From Listeria booriae (lineage in GTDB: Bacteria; Bacillota; Bacilli; Lactobacillales; Listeriaceae): DNA of 64,000 nt. Below the pieces are notes generated by a model that was not told where the DNA came from, ran no database searches, and saw nothing but the letters and a program-made list of their open reading frames with translations. Position numbers and translations under genes: made by a program. Positions 19,952 to 28,200 of the stretch are shown in pieces; within the stretch, counting starts at the first letter, position 1, and every line of letters begins with the position of its first letter. Location of the stretch: the NCBI RefSeq assembly GCF_000766865.1, contig NZ_JNFA01000028.1, forward strand, positions 124,001-188,000, given 5' to 3'.

Positions 19952-20920
19952 ATGTCCTTTGCCTCGGAAACAAAGAAAGAACTAACCAATTTAGATATAT
20001 CAGACACGGACGCAAAAGTAGAACTGTCCGCATTTATCCGCATGAACGGAGCGGTTTCATTTTCTAACCAAATGATGATGGTGGACGTCCAAACCGAAAA
20101 CGCAGCCATCGCGCGCCGCATGTACCGACTTTTAAAAGAACTATACCAAGTTCCAATCGAACTACTCGTACGCAAGAAAATGAAGCTCAAGAAAAACAAC
20201 GTCTACATCGTGCGTCTAAAAGCAAAAACCAAGGAAATCCTTGCTGATTTGGCGATTTTAAACGACGGTATTTTTCAAAAAGCGATTGATCCCGCGTTAA
20301 TAAAAACGAAAAGTGCGCGCCGGGCGTATCTTCGCGGAGCCTTTTTGGCCAGTGGATCAGTGAACAACCCAGAAACGTCGTCGTATCATTTGGAGATTAA
20401 TTCAGTGTATGACGAGCATAACGAGGCGATTTGTAGCCTGATGAACAGTTTCAAGCTGAACGCGCGAACGCTAGAGCGCCGAAACGGCTACATTACCTAT
20501 TTGAAAGAAGCGGAGAAAATCACGGAATTCCTCAATATTATTGGGGCTACCGGGGCTTTGCTTCATTTTGAAGACGTGCGGATTATGCGCGACATGCGAA
20601 ATTCGGTGAACCGACTTGTGAATTGTGAAACCGCAAACCTGAACAAAACAATCAACGCGGCGGTGCGCCAAATCGACAATATCAAGTTCATCTCCGCGTC
20701 AGTCGGGCTAGAAGCACTGCCTGGCAAACTGCGCGAAATCGCTGAACTGCGCATCACACACGAAGACGTCACACTAAAAGAACTAGGCGAAATGCTATCC
20801 AGCGGACCAATTAGCAAATCCGGCATCAACCACCGTTTGCGCAAATTAGACCAAATCGCCGATCGATTACGAAGTGGCGAATCTCCATCACAATTAGGCT
20901 TAAAAGCACCATCAAAATAA
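19952..20920 (+). CDS. whiA: DNA-binding protein WhiA
   Basis: A two-domain protein of 322 residues: an N-terminal LAGLIDADG-homing-endonuclease-like domain (containing [19 protein letters not shown]) that has lost catalysis in this family, and a C-terminal helix-turn-helix ([15 protein letters not shown], then [12 protein letters not shown]). In Firmicutes WhiA affects cell division and chromosome segregation. The 3' third uses C- and A-ending codons (AAC, ATC, CTA, GAA), in contrast to the G/T-ending style of the middle of the gene. Confidence 0.95.
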   Translation: MSFASETKKELTNLDISDTDAKVELSAFIRMNGAVSFSNQMMMVDVQTENAAIARRMYRLLKELYQVPIELLVRKKMKLKKNNVYIVRLKAKTKEILADLAILNDGIFQKAIDPALIKTKSARRAYLRGAFLASGSVNNPETSSYHLEINSVYDEHNEAICSLMNSFKLNARTLERRNGYITYLKEAEKITEFLNIIGATGALLHFEDVRIMRDMRNSVNRLVNCETANLNKTINAAVRQIDNIKFISASVGLEALPGKLREIAELRITHEDVTLKELGEMLSSGPISKSGINHRLRKLDQIADRLRSGESPSQLGLKAPSK

Positions 20921-20953
20921 GTAATTATATTAAGAAAAGGATGCGATCAAACC

Positions 20954-21967
20954 ATGTCAAAATTGTTTTCTACGTATAAAACGAAAAATCTTACTTTGAA
21001 AAATCGAGTTGCGATGTCACCGATGTGTATGTATTCGGTAGAAACGGACGACGGGGTAGCGAATGACTTTCATTTGGCTCACTACGTTTCCCGTGCTGCA
21101 GGACAAGTTGGCTTAATTGTATTGGAAGCAACAGCCGTTCAAGCGGTTGGCCGAATTTCTCATGGCGATTTAGGCTTGTGGGAAGACGCGCAAATTCCAG
21201 CATTGAAGCGAATTGTAGACGGCGTACATTATCACGGCGCAGCAGTCGGAATTCAATTAGCACACGCAGGACGTAAAGCAGTTTTAGACGTAGATCCAGT
21301 GGCACCAAGCGCTGTTCCGTTTGACGATGATAGCAAGAAGCCACACGAATTAACGGCAACAGAAATTGAAGAAGTAGTTGCTGACTTCCAAAAAGCAGCG
21401 ATTCGCGCAAAAGAAGCAGGTTTCGATGTCATCGAAGTCCACGCAGCACACGGTTATTTATTACATGAATTCCTATCCCCAATCTCGAATTTACGAGATG
21501 ACGAATACGGTGGTCCAGCAGGGAACCGTTATCGCGTTGTAAGTGACGTCATCAAAGCAATCCGCGAAGTTTGGGACGGCCCACTTTTCGTACGCGTTTC
21601 CGCAAGCGATTTTGCACACGGCGGTCTGACAGTAGACGACTACATCCCATTCGCTAAATGGATGAAAGCAGACGGCGCCGACCTTCTAGACGTCAGCAGT
21701 GGCGGCCTAGTAAACGTCGCACCAAAAGTATACCCAGGCTACCAAGTCCCATTCGCCGAAAAAATCCGCATGGGAGCAGGAATCGCAACCGGCGCAGTAG
21801 GACTAATCACAACTGGCGTCCAAGCAGAAGAAATCCTGCAAAACGACCGCGCTGATTTGATATTCCTAGGCCGCGAGCTACTACGCGATCCATATTGGGC
21901 AAGAACAGCCGCGAAAGACGTACGAGATTCGGTGGAAGCGCCGAAGCAGTATGAGCGTGGTTGGTAA
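20954..21967 (+). CDS. namA: NADPH dehydrogenase, old yellow enzyme family
   Basis: A 337-residue FMN-dependent enoate/quinone reductase of the YqjM type. Visible are the N-terminal FMN-binding [11 protein letters not shown] with the regulatory cysteine typical of Yqj[30 protein letters not shown] with the substrate-binding histidines, and the C-terminal [12 protein letters not shown]. It follows whiA as in Listeria. A terminator ends this conserved block, after which accessory genes begin. The 3' half has clear A/C-ending codon preference. Confidence 0.94.
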   Translation: MSKLFSTYKTKNLTLKNRVAMSPMCMYSVETDDGVANDFHLAHYVSRAAGQVGLIVLEATAVQAVGRISHGDLGLWEDAQIPALKRIVDGVHYHGAAVGIQLAHAGRKAVLDVDPVAPSAVPFDDDSKKPHELTATEIEEVVADFQKAAIRAKEAGFDVIEVHAAHGYLLHEFLSPISNLRDDEYGGPAGNRYRVVSDVIKAIREVWDGPLFVRVSASDFAHGGLTVDDYIPFAKWMKADGADLLDVSSGGLVNVAPKVYPGYQVPFAEKIRMGAGIATGAVGLITTGVQAEEILQNDRADLIFLGRELLRDPYWARTAAKDVRDSVEAPKQYERGW

Positions 21968-21985
21968 ATAGAGAGATAGATTAAA

Positions 21986-22026
21986 GTCTAGTATTCCGAG
22001 ATTGGAATGGAATGCTAGGCTTTTTT
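21986..22026 (+). terminator. Intrinsic terminator after namA
   Basis: A 12-bp stem with G-T pairs, GTCTAGTATTCC with GGAATGCTAGGC, 11-base loop, then six T. It marks the left boundary of the accessory region. Confidence 0.85.
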
Positions 22027-22100
22027 ATGTTTAAAATGTATTGTGTGTTATACTATTGATATAAATCTTCAAGTCTAACGCATCTAAAGGAGTGAGGCAA

Positions 22101-22535
22101 ATGTCAAATCTAAACAATTTATTTACAGGCCCAATAGTTGCCCATGAAATAAAAATAGAGAATAAAACGGGGTACACCATTTCGCAACCATCTCTACTAA
22201 GCGGCAATCAGAAGAAAAAAGGTGCTAACTTTCAAGCTGGTGAAAAAAGAAGCTTATATCTACCAGCCTCAGATTCGGACGCTTGCGAATTAGAGTTTAT
22301 AGTAGACAATCAACCATATTCTTTTGTGCTGCACGAGAAAATAGACATACACAACCAAGCACCGATTATCGTAGAAATTGTCGGAGATAGCCCAGCAAAC
22401 TTAAAAATAGAAACATACCGCGAAAAACAAGAAGTTCCAGAAGGCAAGGTGGTGTGGAAAGATTCTAAAGTAACTTGGGGAACCGCGATAGTTTTTGCAA
22501 TCGTTATTGTTATATGGCTTGTGAATATACTCTGA
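22101..22535 (+). CDS. Hypothetical protein with a C-terminal membrane anchor
   Basis: A 144-residue protein with no family I recognise. The body is hydrophilic and rich in beta-prone stretches (AHEIKIENKTGYTISQ, EIVGDSPANLKIETY). The last 20 or so residues (TAIVFAIVIVIWLVNIL) form a single hydrophobic helix right at the C-terminus, so it would be tail-anchored with the bulk in the cytoplasm. ATG at 22101 has AAAGGAG about 8 bases upstream. It is a single gene between the namA terminator and a weak terminator at 22569-22619. Confidence 0.72.
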   Translation: MSNLNNLFTGPIVAHEIKIENKTGYTISQPSLLSGNQKKKGANFQAGEKRSLYLPASDSDACELEFIVDNQPYSFVLHEKIDIHNQAPIIVEIVGDSPANLKIETYREKQEVPEGKVVWKDSKVTWGTAIVFAIVIVIWLVNIL

Positions 22536-22568
22536 ATAAAGGCAGGTCAATGTGTAGATTTCTAATTG

Positions 22569-22619
22569 AGCTTATTTAGGATTGTCAAAATTGGCATCTT
22601 GAATAGGCTTGTTTTTTTT
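22569..22619 (+). terminator. Probable terminator after the tail-anchored protein gene
   Basis: AGCTTATT pairs with AATAGGCT over a long 25-base loop and is followed by T-G-T8. The loop is long, so this is a weaker candidate. Confidence 0.5.
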
Positions 22620-22726
22620 GAGCAGAAAACAGAAGGAATGGAATTATTCTCTTTTAGAAACCATTTATGATATACTAAATAAGTACTAATTAACCAATGC
22701 ATTACCATTTTAATACTTAATCAGCG

Positions 22727-22792
22727 CGTTTAAGAATGAAAAGTGTCATTTTAAGATTAATCTGATAATTCTTTTTATTTCTGTGCTACAAT
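22727..22792 (+). promoter_or_regulatory. LytTR-type direct repeats and promoter, site D
   Basis: CGTTTAAG at 22727-22734 and ATTTTAAG at 22748-22755 have a 21-bp period, as expected for an AgrA/LytTR dimer. The -10 TACAAT is at 22787-22792, its first base 32 after the repeat end, and there is no good -35. The same geometry occurs at 26040, 27132 and 32785. The downstream gene is the secreted hydrolase at 22831. Activator binding is inferred. Confidence 0.68.
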
Positions 22793-22830
22793 CGTGATGA
22801 ACAAAATAAAACAAGAAAAGAGGAATCGAG

Positions 22831-23598
22831 ATGACAAAGAAAAATCGAAAAATCACTGCTATTTTTGCTGTAGTTTTGGCTTCAAGTTTAGTATTGGGGT
22901 CTTCACCGCTGGCAGGAAGTGCACAAGAAACGGACACTAGTTTTGAAAGTTATATCAATCAGTTAGTAGAGAAACAACCAGGTATTACGAAAGCTGAATT
23001 AGAGCTAGAAATTAGTGAGAGTGCTAAGGAGCTGGGCATGGATAAGCAATCACTTGCCAAGGAAGCGCTAGCAGAATTAAACGACAAAGAGTTAGCAGCG
23101 CAGATTGAAGCTAAAGAAACGGGACAATTGATTTCGGCTCGTGGAGGAAGTTCTGGAACTAAGAAATTAACCAAAGCTAATCAGCGTGGAGATGTTTTCT
23201 ATACGCCTTCATCGACACTTGGAATCTCACATGGACATAATGGTATTTATTACACTACAGACTATATCGTGGAATCTATACCAAAATCGGGCGTAAGAAA
23301 GATTCATTATACAGGCCGAAATGTTGAAAAAAATGCCGTGATGCAATCAGTAAAAACATCACAAGCCAATCGTAATGCAGCAGCAAACTGGGCTAATAGC
23401 CGTGTTGGTGATAGTTATTCTTATAATTTTGCAACTAATAGAGCAACATCTACAACAGGAGCCAAAAATTGTTCCAAACTAGTCTGGAGTGCTTACAAGC
23501 TGAAAGCGAATATTGATATAGATGCTGATAAAGGTGCAGGCGTCTATCCTGTTGATATTCGAGACAGTAGCTACACAGTAACCTACAAAAAATTATAA
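22831..23598 (+). CDS. Secreted YiiX/YycO-like permuted papain-fold hydrolase (NlpC/P60 superfamily)
   Basis: A 255-residue exported protein. An N-terminal signal peptide (positively charged MTKKNRK, hydrophobic core, cleavage near GSAQET) is followed by a helical, charged spacer to about residue 105. The C-terminal domain resembles permuted papain-like amidases: RGDVFYTP, then the histidine in SHGHNGIYY, then the cysteine in KNCSKLVWSAYK. In this fold the order His-then-Cys is the permuted arrangement. Substrate (peptidoglycan, lipid or peptide) is unknown. A LytTR-type promoter lies just upstream, which suggests quorum-controlled secretion. The next gene follows after 14 bases. Confidence 0.75.
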   Translation: MTKKNRKITAIFAVVLASSLVLGSSPLAGSAQETDTSFESYINQLVEKQPGITKAELELEISESAKELGMDKQSLAKEALAELNDKELAAQIEAKETGQLISARGGSSGTKKLTKANQRGDVFYTPSSTLGISHGHNGIYYTTDYIVESIPKSGVRKIHYTGRNVEKNAVMQSVKTSQANRNAAANWANSRVGDSYSYNFATNRATSTTGAKNCSKLVWSAYKLKANIDIDADKGAGVYPVDIRDSSYTVTYKKL

Positions 23599-23612
23599 AT
23601 GAGGAGAACCTA

Positions 23613-24716
23613 ATGCGAAACAAAAAGGGATTTTGGTTTATTTTAGCTTTGGTAATAGTTATTTTCGCCGCGGGGATTGTAGTATTCAAACTACTAGCCA
23701 CACAAGAAAATGCAAAACAAATTCAAAATTTAGATATTACAAATTCAAAAGCTTTCTTGTATTCATCAACCACAGCAGAGAAATTTATCACGACGGGAAG
23801 TTTCTACACTATAAGCAAGCAAAATAAAGTAGACAGAGCATTAGGTACTAAAGGGTTAGAGCTGGGAAGAATATTACTCGCGGATACTGGTGTAGTTATC
23901 AATGATGAAAAATATCGATATAGTGTGACTGATAAGGCCATAAAGAAAACAAAAAGACAAACTAGTGAATTCACTGGCGATCTGGTTGGGCATACCAATG
24001 GTTATCAAGTAGAATTATACAATAGTGGCTATGATGGGGATGGTGTATATACATCTAATTTATACATGAGTAAGGATGGAAAAGAGCTACTCAAAACACT
24101 GCCTTATTTTATTATTGGATCAGGATTACATGATGGAAAGCTCTATGTTATGGAACAAGATGAATCGAAGCTAGCCCTCCATGAAATTACTTTAGGAGCG
24201 AATTTTGCAGACACAACATTGGTAACATTACCAAACAATGTCGAAGGTTTTTCTCTCTTAGACAACTTTAAATTTGGTGGAAATAATCTGTACATGCCTA
24301 CCAGACAAGATAATACGTATACTATCATGAAAATCAATCTAGCAACAAAAATGATAGAAGATATTCCGTTTGATAGCGCGAAAGAAAATGACGAGGCGGA
24401 ATTGTTAATGGCAGCTTCCTATCGTGACAGTACTCATTTGACAAAGAATTCCTACATGTATCTGAGCAGACGCGGTGTACTTTATACATTTGATATAAAT
24501 GCCGTTTTGCAAAATAAAAAAGAATTAGTTCCAATGAAGGCTAGCACAATATTGACAGATTGGGATCAAGATAATTTATATGTATACAGACAAGATGAAG
24601 ATGATTCATACTTAGAAACATACGATTTTGAGGCACATAAACAAATAGAAAAAGTGAAGTTAAAAACTTCGTATGTTTCAGGCGAGTATATATATGATTT
24701 TAAGATGAACAAATAA
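23613..24716 (+). CDS. Membrane-anchored extracytoplasmic protein of unknown function
   Basis: A 367-residue protein with a short cytoplasmic N-terminus (RNKKG) and one hydrophobic helix (FWFILALVIVIFAAGIVVF), and the rest predicted outside. The outer part is made of repeated short beta-like stretches with aspartate/asparagine turns (DGKLYVMEQDESKLALHEI, NNLYMPTRQDNTYTIMKIN, YMYLSRRGVLYTFDIN), suggestive of a beta-propeller, though I cannot name a family. It follows the secreted hydrolase by 14 bases and is probably its operon partner, perhaps an immunity or sensing component; that role is speculative. Confidence 0.7.
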   Translation: MRNKKGFWFILALVIVIFAAGIVVFKLLATQENAKQIQNLDITNSKAFLYSSTTAEKFITTGSFYTISKQNKVDRALGTKGLELGRILLADTGVVINDEKYRYSVTDKAIKKTKRQTSEFTGDLVGHTNGYQVELYNSGYDGDGVYTSNLYMSKDGKELLKTLPYFIIGSGLHDGKLYVMEQDESKLALHEITLGANFADTTLVTLPNNVEGFSLLDNFKFGGNNLYMPTRQDNTYTIMKINLATKMIEDIPFDSAKENDEAELLMAASYRDSTHLTKNSYMYLSRRGVLYTFDINAVLQNKKELVPMKASTILTDWDQDNLYVYRQDEDDSYLETYDFEAHKQIEKVKLKTSYVSGEYIYDFKMNK

Positions 24717-24721
24717 AAGCA

Positions 24722-24806
24722 ATGAAGCTATTAATCAGCAGTTCTCATGTGCAGTAGTTTGCCAAGAGGAGCTCGCTGAATGAATAGCTTCATGTTCTAT
24801 TTTTTA
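24722..24806 (+). terminator. Long-loop hairpin and terminator after 24716
   Basis: A perfect 11-bp outer stem, ATGAAGCTATT at 24722-24732 and AATAGCTTCAT at 24783-24793, encloses a 50-base loop with further short pairings (CAGC with GCTG). A T-rich stretch follows. It may be a structured terminator or small RNA 3' end. Confidence 0.6.
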
Positions 24807-24948
24807 TACATATTATCGTAAATCGTGTAATATAATTCTTCATAAGAGCTTCCTACTTTTTGCAGTAGCCTTATAGTCGAGCATTTGATGAACCATTCAG
24901 GTATGTTATTATATAATTGTATGAATTTCCACATAAAGGAGTGCTACC

Positions 24949-25554
24949 ATGAAAAAAATAAAATTAGTAATACCTCTCTTTATTTGTATGCTATTGGTCG
25001 CTTGTGAAGAAGAGAAAGCGAATACAAAAGACAATGAACTAAGTGCGAGTGTGCATGCGTCAACGGAAGATATTAGCTATAAACAAGCAGTTGCAGAAGC
25101 GGATTTAATAGTCGAAGTAAGTATCCAAAAAATGCAAGGTGTTATCGAAGGCGGGAATAACATTATTGCAAAAACCAAATTTGAAGGCCAGATTAACAAC
25201 GTTTACACTGGCTCGAAGAAAGTTAAAGATACTATATCTATTCTCCAAGAAGGTAAAAATGGGATGGAAATAGAAAATTATCCTTTGTTTGAACCAGGTG
25301 AAAATTATATTTTAATGCTGATGGATTCAGGTGACGGAAAAACTTATTGGATAAAAGGGCAGTTAAACGGAACGTATTTGATAGAGAATAAAAGTACATT
25401 GAAATTCGGTAAACAAGAAGTCACTTTGCCTGAAAAGAAAGATATAAGCGATGTTGAAGCCAGCATAATAGAAAAACAAAAAGAAACCGGTGGGAATTCG
25501 CAAATATTAGACACAGCGAAGTTTAAAAAGCAGATTCAGAATGATGTAGAGTAA
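24949..25554 (+). CDS. Hypothetical lipoprotein
   Basis: A 201-residue protein with a lipoprotein signal: charged MKKIK, a hydrophobic core and lipobox L-V-A-C at cysteine 19, followed by an acidic, lysine-rich linker. The mature part (for example EADLIVEVSIQKMQGVIEGGN, split by loops, and FEPGENYILMLMDSGDGKTYW) looks like a small beta-rich domain; no family recognised. AAAGGAG precedes the ATG. A consensus -10 TATAAT lies at 24912-24917. Next to a small membrane protein gene 58 bases downstream. Confidence 0.78.
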   Translation: MKKIKLVIPLFICMLLVACEEEKANTKDNELSASVHASTEDISYKQAVAEADLIVEVSIQKMQGVIEGGNNIIAKTKFEGQINNVYTGSKKVKDTISILQEGKNGMEIENYPLFEPGENYILMLMDSGDGKTYWIKGQLNGTYLIENKSTLKFGKQEVTLPEKKDISDVEASIIEKQKETGGNSQILDTAKFKKQIQNDVE

Positions 25555-25612
25555 TTTTGTTTAAGGAAAGCAAATCACTAGATAGGAATTCTGCGAAGAA
25601 GGGAGAATAGAA

Positions 25613-25900
25613 TTGCTAACTTTTCAAGAAAATTTTATGTTACTCCTCATTTATTTACTTATTTTTTATTCGATGTGGAGAGATTATAAAAAAAGGATAT
25701 ACCTTTTTTCATCAATTTTAATTACGGGTAATTTTGTTTTTGCTGTTTGGAAAGCCTTAGATTATGGCCGACTGCTTGATGAAAAAATTCTAATCAAAAA
25801 TCAAGTAGCCATCAGTGTGATTACTTGGGGAAATTTAATTTTAGCCTCACTTTTATTGCTATATGCAGTATACATAGCGATAAAAAAAGAATTCAAATAA
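25613..25900 (+). CDS. Small three-helix membrane protein, unknown
   Basis: A 95-residue protein with three hydrophobic stretches (ENFMLLLIYLLIFYSMW, LFSSILITGNFVFAVW, VITWGNLILASLLLLYAVYIAI) and basic ends. The start is a TTG codon with GGGAG about 7 bases upstream, the only ribosome site available. No family recognised. It lies downstream of the lipoprotein gene and may be co-transcribed. Being a low-complexity membrane protein, its reality rests on the ribosome site and frame length only. Confidence 0.6.
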   Translation: MLTFQENFMLLLIYLLIFYSMWRDYKKRIYLFSSILITGNFVFAVWKALDYGRLLDEKILIKNQVAISVITWGNLILASLLLLYAVYIAIKKEFK

Positions 25901-26039
25901 TTGATATAGAAAAATAAATCTCTAAATGAAGCTGTTCTTAAATTGAAATTCTGAATTAGTGTACTTTACTTTATTTCAGTGTGCAGAGAAACACGACGAA
26001 ATTATGTTATATTTATTAATAAAAGAATAATAAGGAAAA

Positions 26040-26105
26040 CGTTTAAGACTGTAAAAAGGCCTTTTAGGACTAAAATGGTTCCCATCCCCTTTTCTATGAT
26101 ATGCT
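26040..26105 (+). promoter_or_regulatory. LytTR-type direct repeats and promoter, site A
   Basis: CGTTTAAG at 26040-26047 and CTTTTAGG at 26061-26068, 21-bp period. The -10-like TATGCT at 26100-26105 begins 32 bases after the repeat end. The flank after the second repeat (GACnAAAnTGGTT, then CTTTT) resembles that of site B at 27161. It precedes the secreted protein gene at 26146. Activation by an AgrA-like protein is inferred. Confidence 0.68.
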
Positions 26106-26145
26106 TAATGTGTTGCTATCATAACTATACGAGGAGGAACTATCT

Positions 26146-26811
26146 ATGAAAAAAGTAATCACTATATTAGCAATAGGTACGATGAGTTTGTCAGCCTTTA
26201 TTCCACTTGCTCACGCAGAAGCCCAAGTGGTCGTTCCAAATGAAATGGAGCAATCTGAGATTAAAGAAAACGATGCTTTACCAGAATCACTTGTTGAAGG
26301 ATTAGATAAATATGTGGAATTTACGGGGGATAAGTACATTCTAAATATTCCTGCAGATGTAAAATTAACGTATTCTGTAGAAGAAATTATGGCTGTACAA
26401 ACGCAAATTGACGAAAGTAATAGTTTTCTAAGTGTGGCAGAGGCAGATTCTCATACATATGTAGATGAGGCTGCTAAAACGACCAATTTTCTGATCACTG
26501 ATTCAGAGGTTCTAAAGGCGGCGGGGCAAAAGCCAATGCTAAGAGCTGCTGGTGTAACAAAAGTAGTGAGATATTGGTGGGGCATGAAAATTTATCTGAG
26601 TAAGACATTTTTAAACTACAGTGGTGGATCATTAACTGGTATGGCTGGATACATGGTTAGCAAGCTACCCTTAAAACATCCATTTGCACTGTTAGCTGCT
26701 GGAGCAATGGGTGCTATAGGTGTCTTTGGGACTAGCGCCAAGCATGGATACGTTATCAGGATAACAGGAATTAGTACAGCAGCTACAGTCACTGGGATTT
26801 GGAGACAGTAA
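26146..26811 (+). CDS. Secreted protein of unknown function with hydrophobic glycine-rich C-terminus
   Basis: A 221-residue exported protein. The Sec signal peptide ends at AHAEA (cleavage near residue 25). The middle is acidic and helical (PESLVEGLDKYVEFTG). The last 80 residues change character: basic-aromatic KVVRYWWGMKIYLSK, then glycine- and alanine-rich hydrophobic stretches (GGSLTGMAGYMVSKLP, FALLAAGAMGAIGVFG), ending in TGIWRQ. That combination recalls membrane-active secreted proteins or bacteriocin-like precursors, but no family was recognised. The stop overlaps a small membrane protein gene (TAATG), a pairing seen in toxin-immunity couples. It lies behind LytTR site A. Confidence 0.72.
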   Translation: MKKVITILAIGTMSLSAFIPLAHAEAQVVVPNEMEQSEIKENDALPESLVEGLDKYVEFTGDKYILNIPADVKLTYSVEEIMAVQTQIDESNSFLSVAEADSHTYVDEAAKTTNFLITDSEVLKAAGQKPMLRAAGVTKVVRYWWGMKIYLSKTFLNYSGGSLTGMAGYMVSKLPLKHPFALLAAGAMGAIGVFGTSAKHGYVIRITGISTAATVTGIWRQ

Positions 26812-26987
26812 TGAAGAAATATGATGTGATAGAATTTCTAGTTATTTTATTCATTATATCTATATGGTCGTATTTAATATTTGTAGTGGGTATTGTATCT
26901 AATACAGTAGGTGTTATACTGACAATAATATTATCAATATTGATCTATATTGTAGTGAAGGTAACTGAGAAAAAAAGACGGAAATAA
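26811..26987 (+). CDS. Small two-helix membrane protein, possible partner of the secreted protein
   Basis: A 58-residue protein with two hydrophobic helices (VIEFLVILFIISIWSYLIFVV and the stretch VGVILTIILSILIYIVV) and a basic C-terminus (KVTEKKRRK). The ATG shares a base with the TAA stop of the upstream gene and GGAG lies 6 bases before it, so translation is coupled. Size, charge and coupling fit an immunity or accessory membrane protein for the secreted product upstream, but this is inference. Confidence 0.65.
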   Translation: MKKYDVIEFLVILFIISIWSYLIFVVGIVSNTVGVILTIILSILIYIVVKVTEKKRRK

Positions 26988-27046
26988 AATACTATGATGG
27001 CAACATGAATTAAAATAGTTATCAAAATAAAGTAACAATTTCTATG

Positions 27047-27083
27047 AAACCAACACTTGATAATATGGTGCTGGTTTCTTTTA
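27047..27083 (+). terminator. Intrinsic terminator after the 26146-26987 gene pair
   Basis: AAACCAACAC pairs with GTGCTGGTTT (one mismatch) around an 11-base loop, followed by CTTTTAAT. The stretch 26988-27312 otherwise holds only the promoter elements described next. Confidence 0.65.
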
Positions 27084-27110
27084 ATGGGTTTCTTAAACTT
27101 GGAAATAAGG

Positions 27111-27197
27111 GTCTTAATTGGAGAAGCAACGCACTTAGGAATAAAAATCGAGCGTTTAAGACAAATTTGGTTTCTTACCCACTTTTTATGTTAGTAT
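27111..27197 (+). promoter_or_regulatory. LytTR-type direct repeats and promoter, site B (three repeats)
   Basis: Three 8-bp repeats at an exact 21-bp period: GTCTTAAT at 27111, CACTTAGG at 27132 and CGTTTAAG at 27153-27160. The -10-like TAGTAT at 27192-27197 begins 32 bases after the last repeat, as in the other sites. It lies 116 bases before the first AgrC-like gene. Confidence 0.65.
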
Positions 27198-27251
27198 AAA
27201 AATAGCAAAAGAAGTAAAAATCCTGCAAGTAATGATATTCCTGATCTGCTA

Positions 27252-27280
27252 TTGCAAACTAAAAGAAAGTTTCATATAAT
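27252..27280 (+). promoter_or_regulatory. Sigma-A promoter for the AgrC-like receptor array
   Basis: TTGCAA at 27252-27257 and TATAAT at 27275-27280 with a 17-base spacer, 32 bases before the first ATG of the array. It would give basal expression independent of the LytTR site B upstream. Confidence 0.75.
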
Positions 27281-27312
27281 TAGGAGATTCTTACTCACAC
27301 AAGGAGACCAGC

Positions 27313-28200
27313 ATGCAAGAAATCCAAACTTATTTTATATCTGCATTTCTAGGGTGTAGCGTACAAGTCATTTCCTTAATGATGGGTATTCAGATTCTTA
27401 CTAGAGGGGCATTTACAAAGATAAATCTAGTAATTCTGTATATTGTTTTAATTATAGAAAGTATGACACTGCTATACTACATTCAGTACTTCTCGCTTAT
27501 ATTTACACTTGGAATACTTGTACTTGCATTGCGGCTCAAGAAAATTCGTTGGACATTAGCGATTGGTTTACCATTTGTTTGTGTAGCCTATCTGGTTGCG
27601 GTTGATTATATCGTTAACATTACGACAATTCTTGTATTATCTTCCACAAGTCAAGCTACTATTGCGAATCCGAATATTTATTATGTGGTATACATACTAG
27701 CTTTATTAGTAGCCTATCTACTATACAAGTTGACCGCCCGAATTATTTTTAACAGTAAAATCAAAGAAATAAGCAATACAAATAAAAAATGGTTGATAGT
27801 CGTCCTGATATTAACAATCGTAATGGTATACTTATTCATTTATTTAGAGTCTAGCTATGGATTCCCTAATGAACTCGTATACATTAACGGCGCTTTATTT
27901 TTCATTTATTTTTTGTCAGCGATTATCATCTTCTTATTAATTCTTAAAGCAAGTGAAAGACAGGCTGAAATCAGGAATCAGGACTTAAAAATGCAGCAAC
28001 TTAAGAAATATACAGCATCCATAGAGAAAATCTACGATGAAATGAACGTATTTCGACACGATTATATTAATATTTTGGCAAGTCTAAATGGTTATATTGA
28101 GAAGGCGAATCAACAGGATTTACAGACGTATTTTGAAAAAACTATCAAGCCATTGAGCAACCATATTACAAATAAAGAAACCGGAGGCACCGAAGAATGA
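27313..28200 (+). CDS. AgrC-like receptor with phospho-acceptor histidine but no ATPase domain (receptor 1)
   Basis: A 295-residue protein resembling the sensor and dimerisation half of AgrC. The first 215 residues hold about seven hydrophobic helices. A short coiled linker leads to the HPK10-type H-box MNVFRHDYINILASL, with histidine 249. It stops 46 residues later, where AgrC proteins continue into the catalytic ATP-binding domain, so it cannot autophosphorylate alone. There is no frameshift remnant: the stop lies in a 4-base overlap (ATGA) with the next gene. It is the first of four such receptors. Confidence 0.85.
   Translation: MQEIQTYFISAFLGCSVQVISLMMGIQILTRGAFTKINLVILYIVLIIESMTLLYYIQYFSLIFTLGILVLALRLKKIRWTLAIGLPFVCVAYLVAVDYIVNITTILVLSSTSQATIANPNIYYVVYILALLVAYLLYKLTARIIFNSKIKEISNTNKKWLIVVLILTIVMVYLFIYLESSYGFPNELVYINGALFFIYFLSAIIIFLLILKASERQAEIRNQDLKMQQLKKYTASIEKIYDEMNVFRHDYINILASLNGYIEKANQQDLQTYFEKTIKPLSNHITNKETGGTEE

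Noticed and set aside
24840-24948. Possible LytTR repeats upstream of the lipoprotein gene at 24949
   Set aside because: CATTTGATG at about 24882 resembles a half-site but no partner is found 21 bases away.
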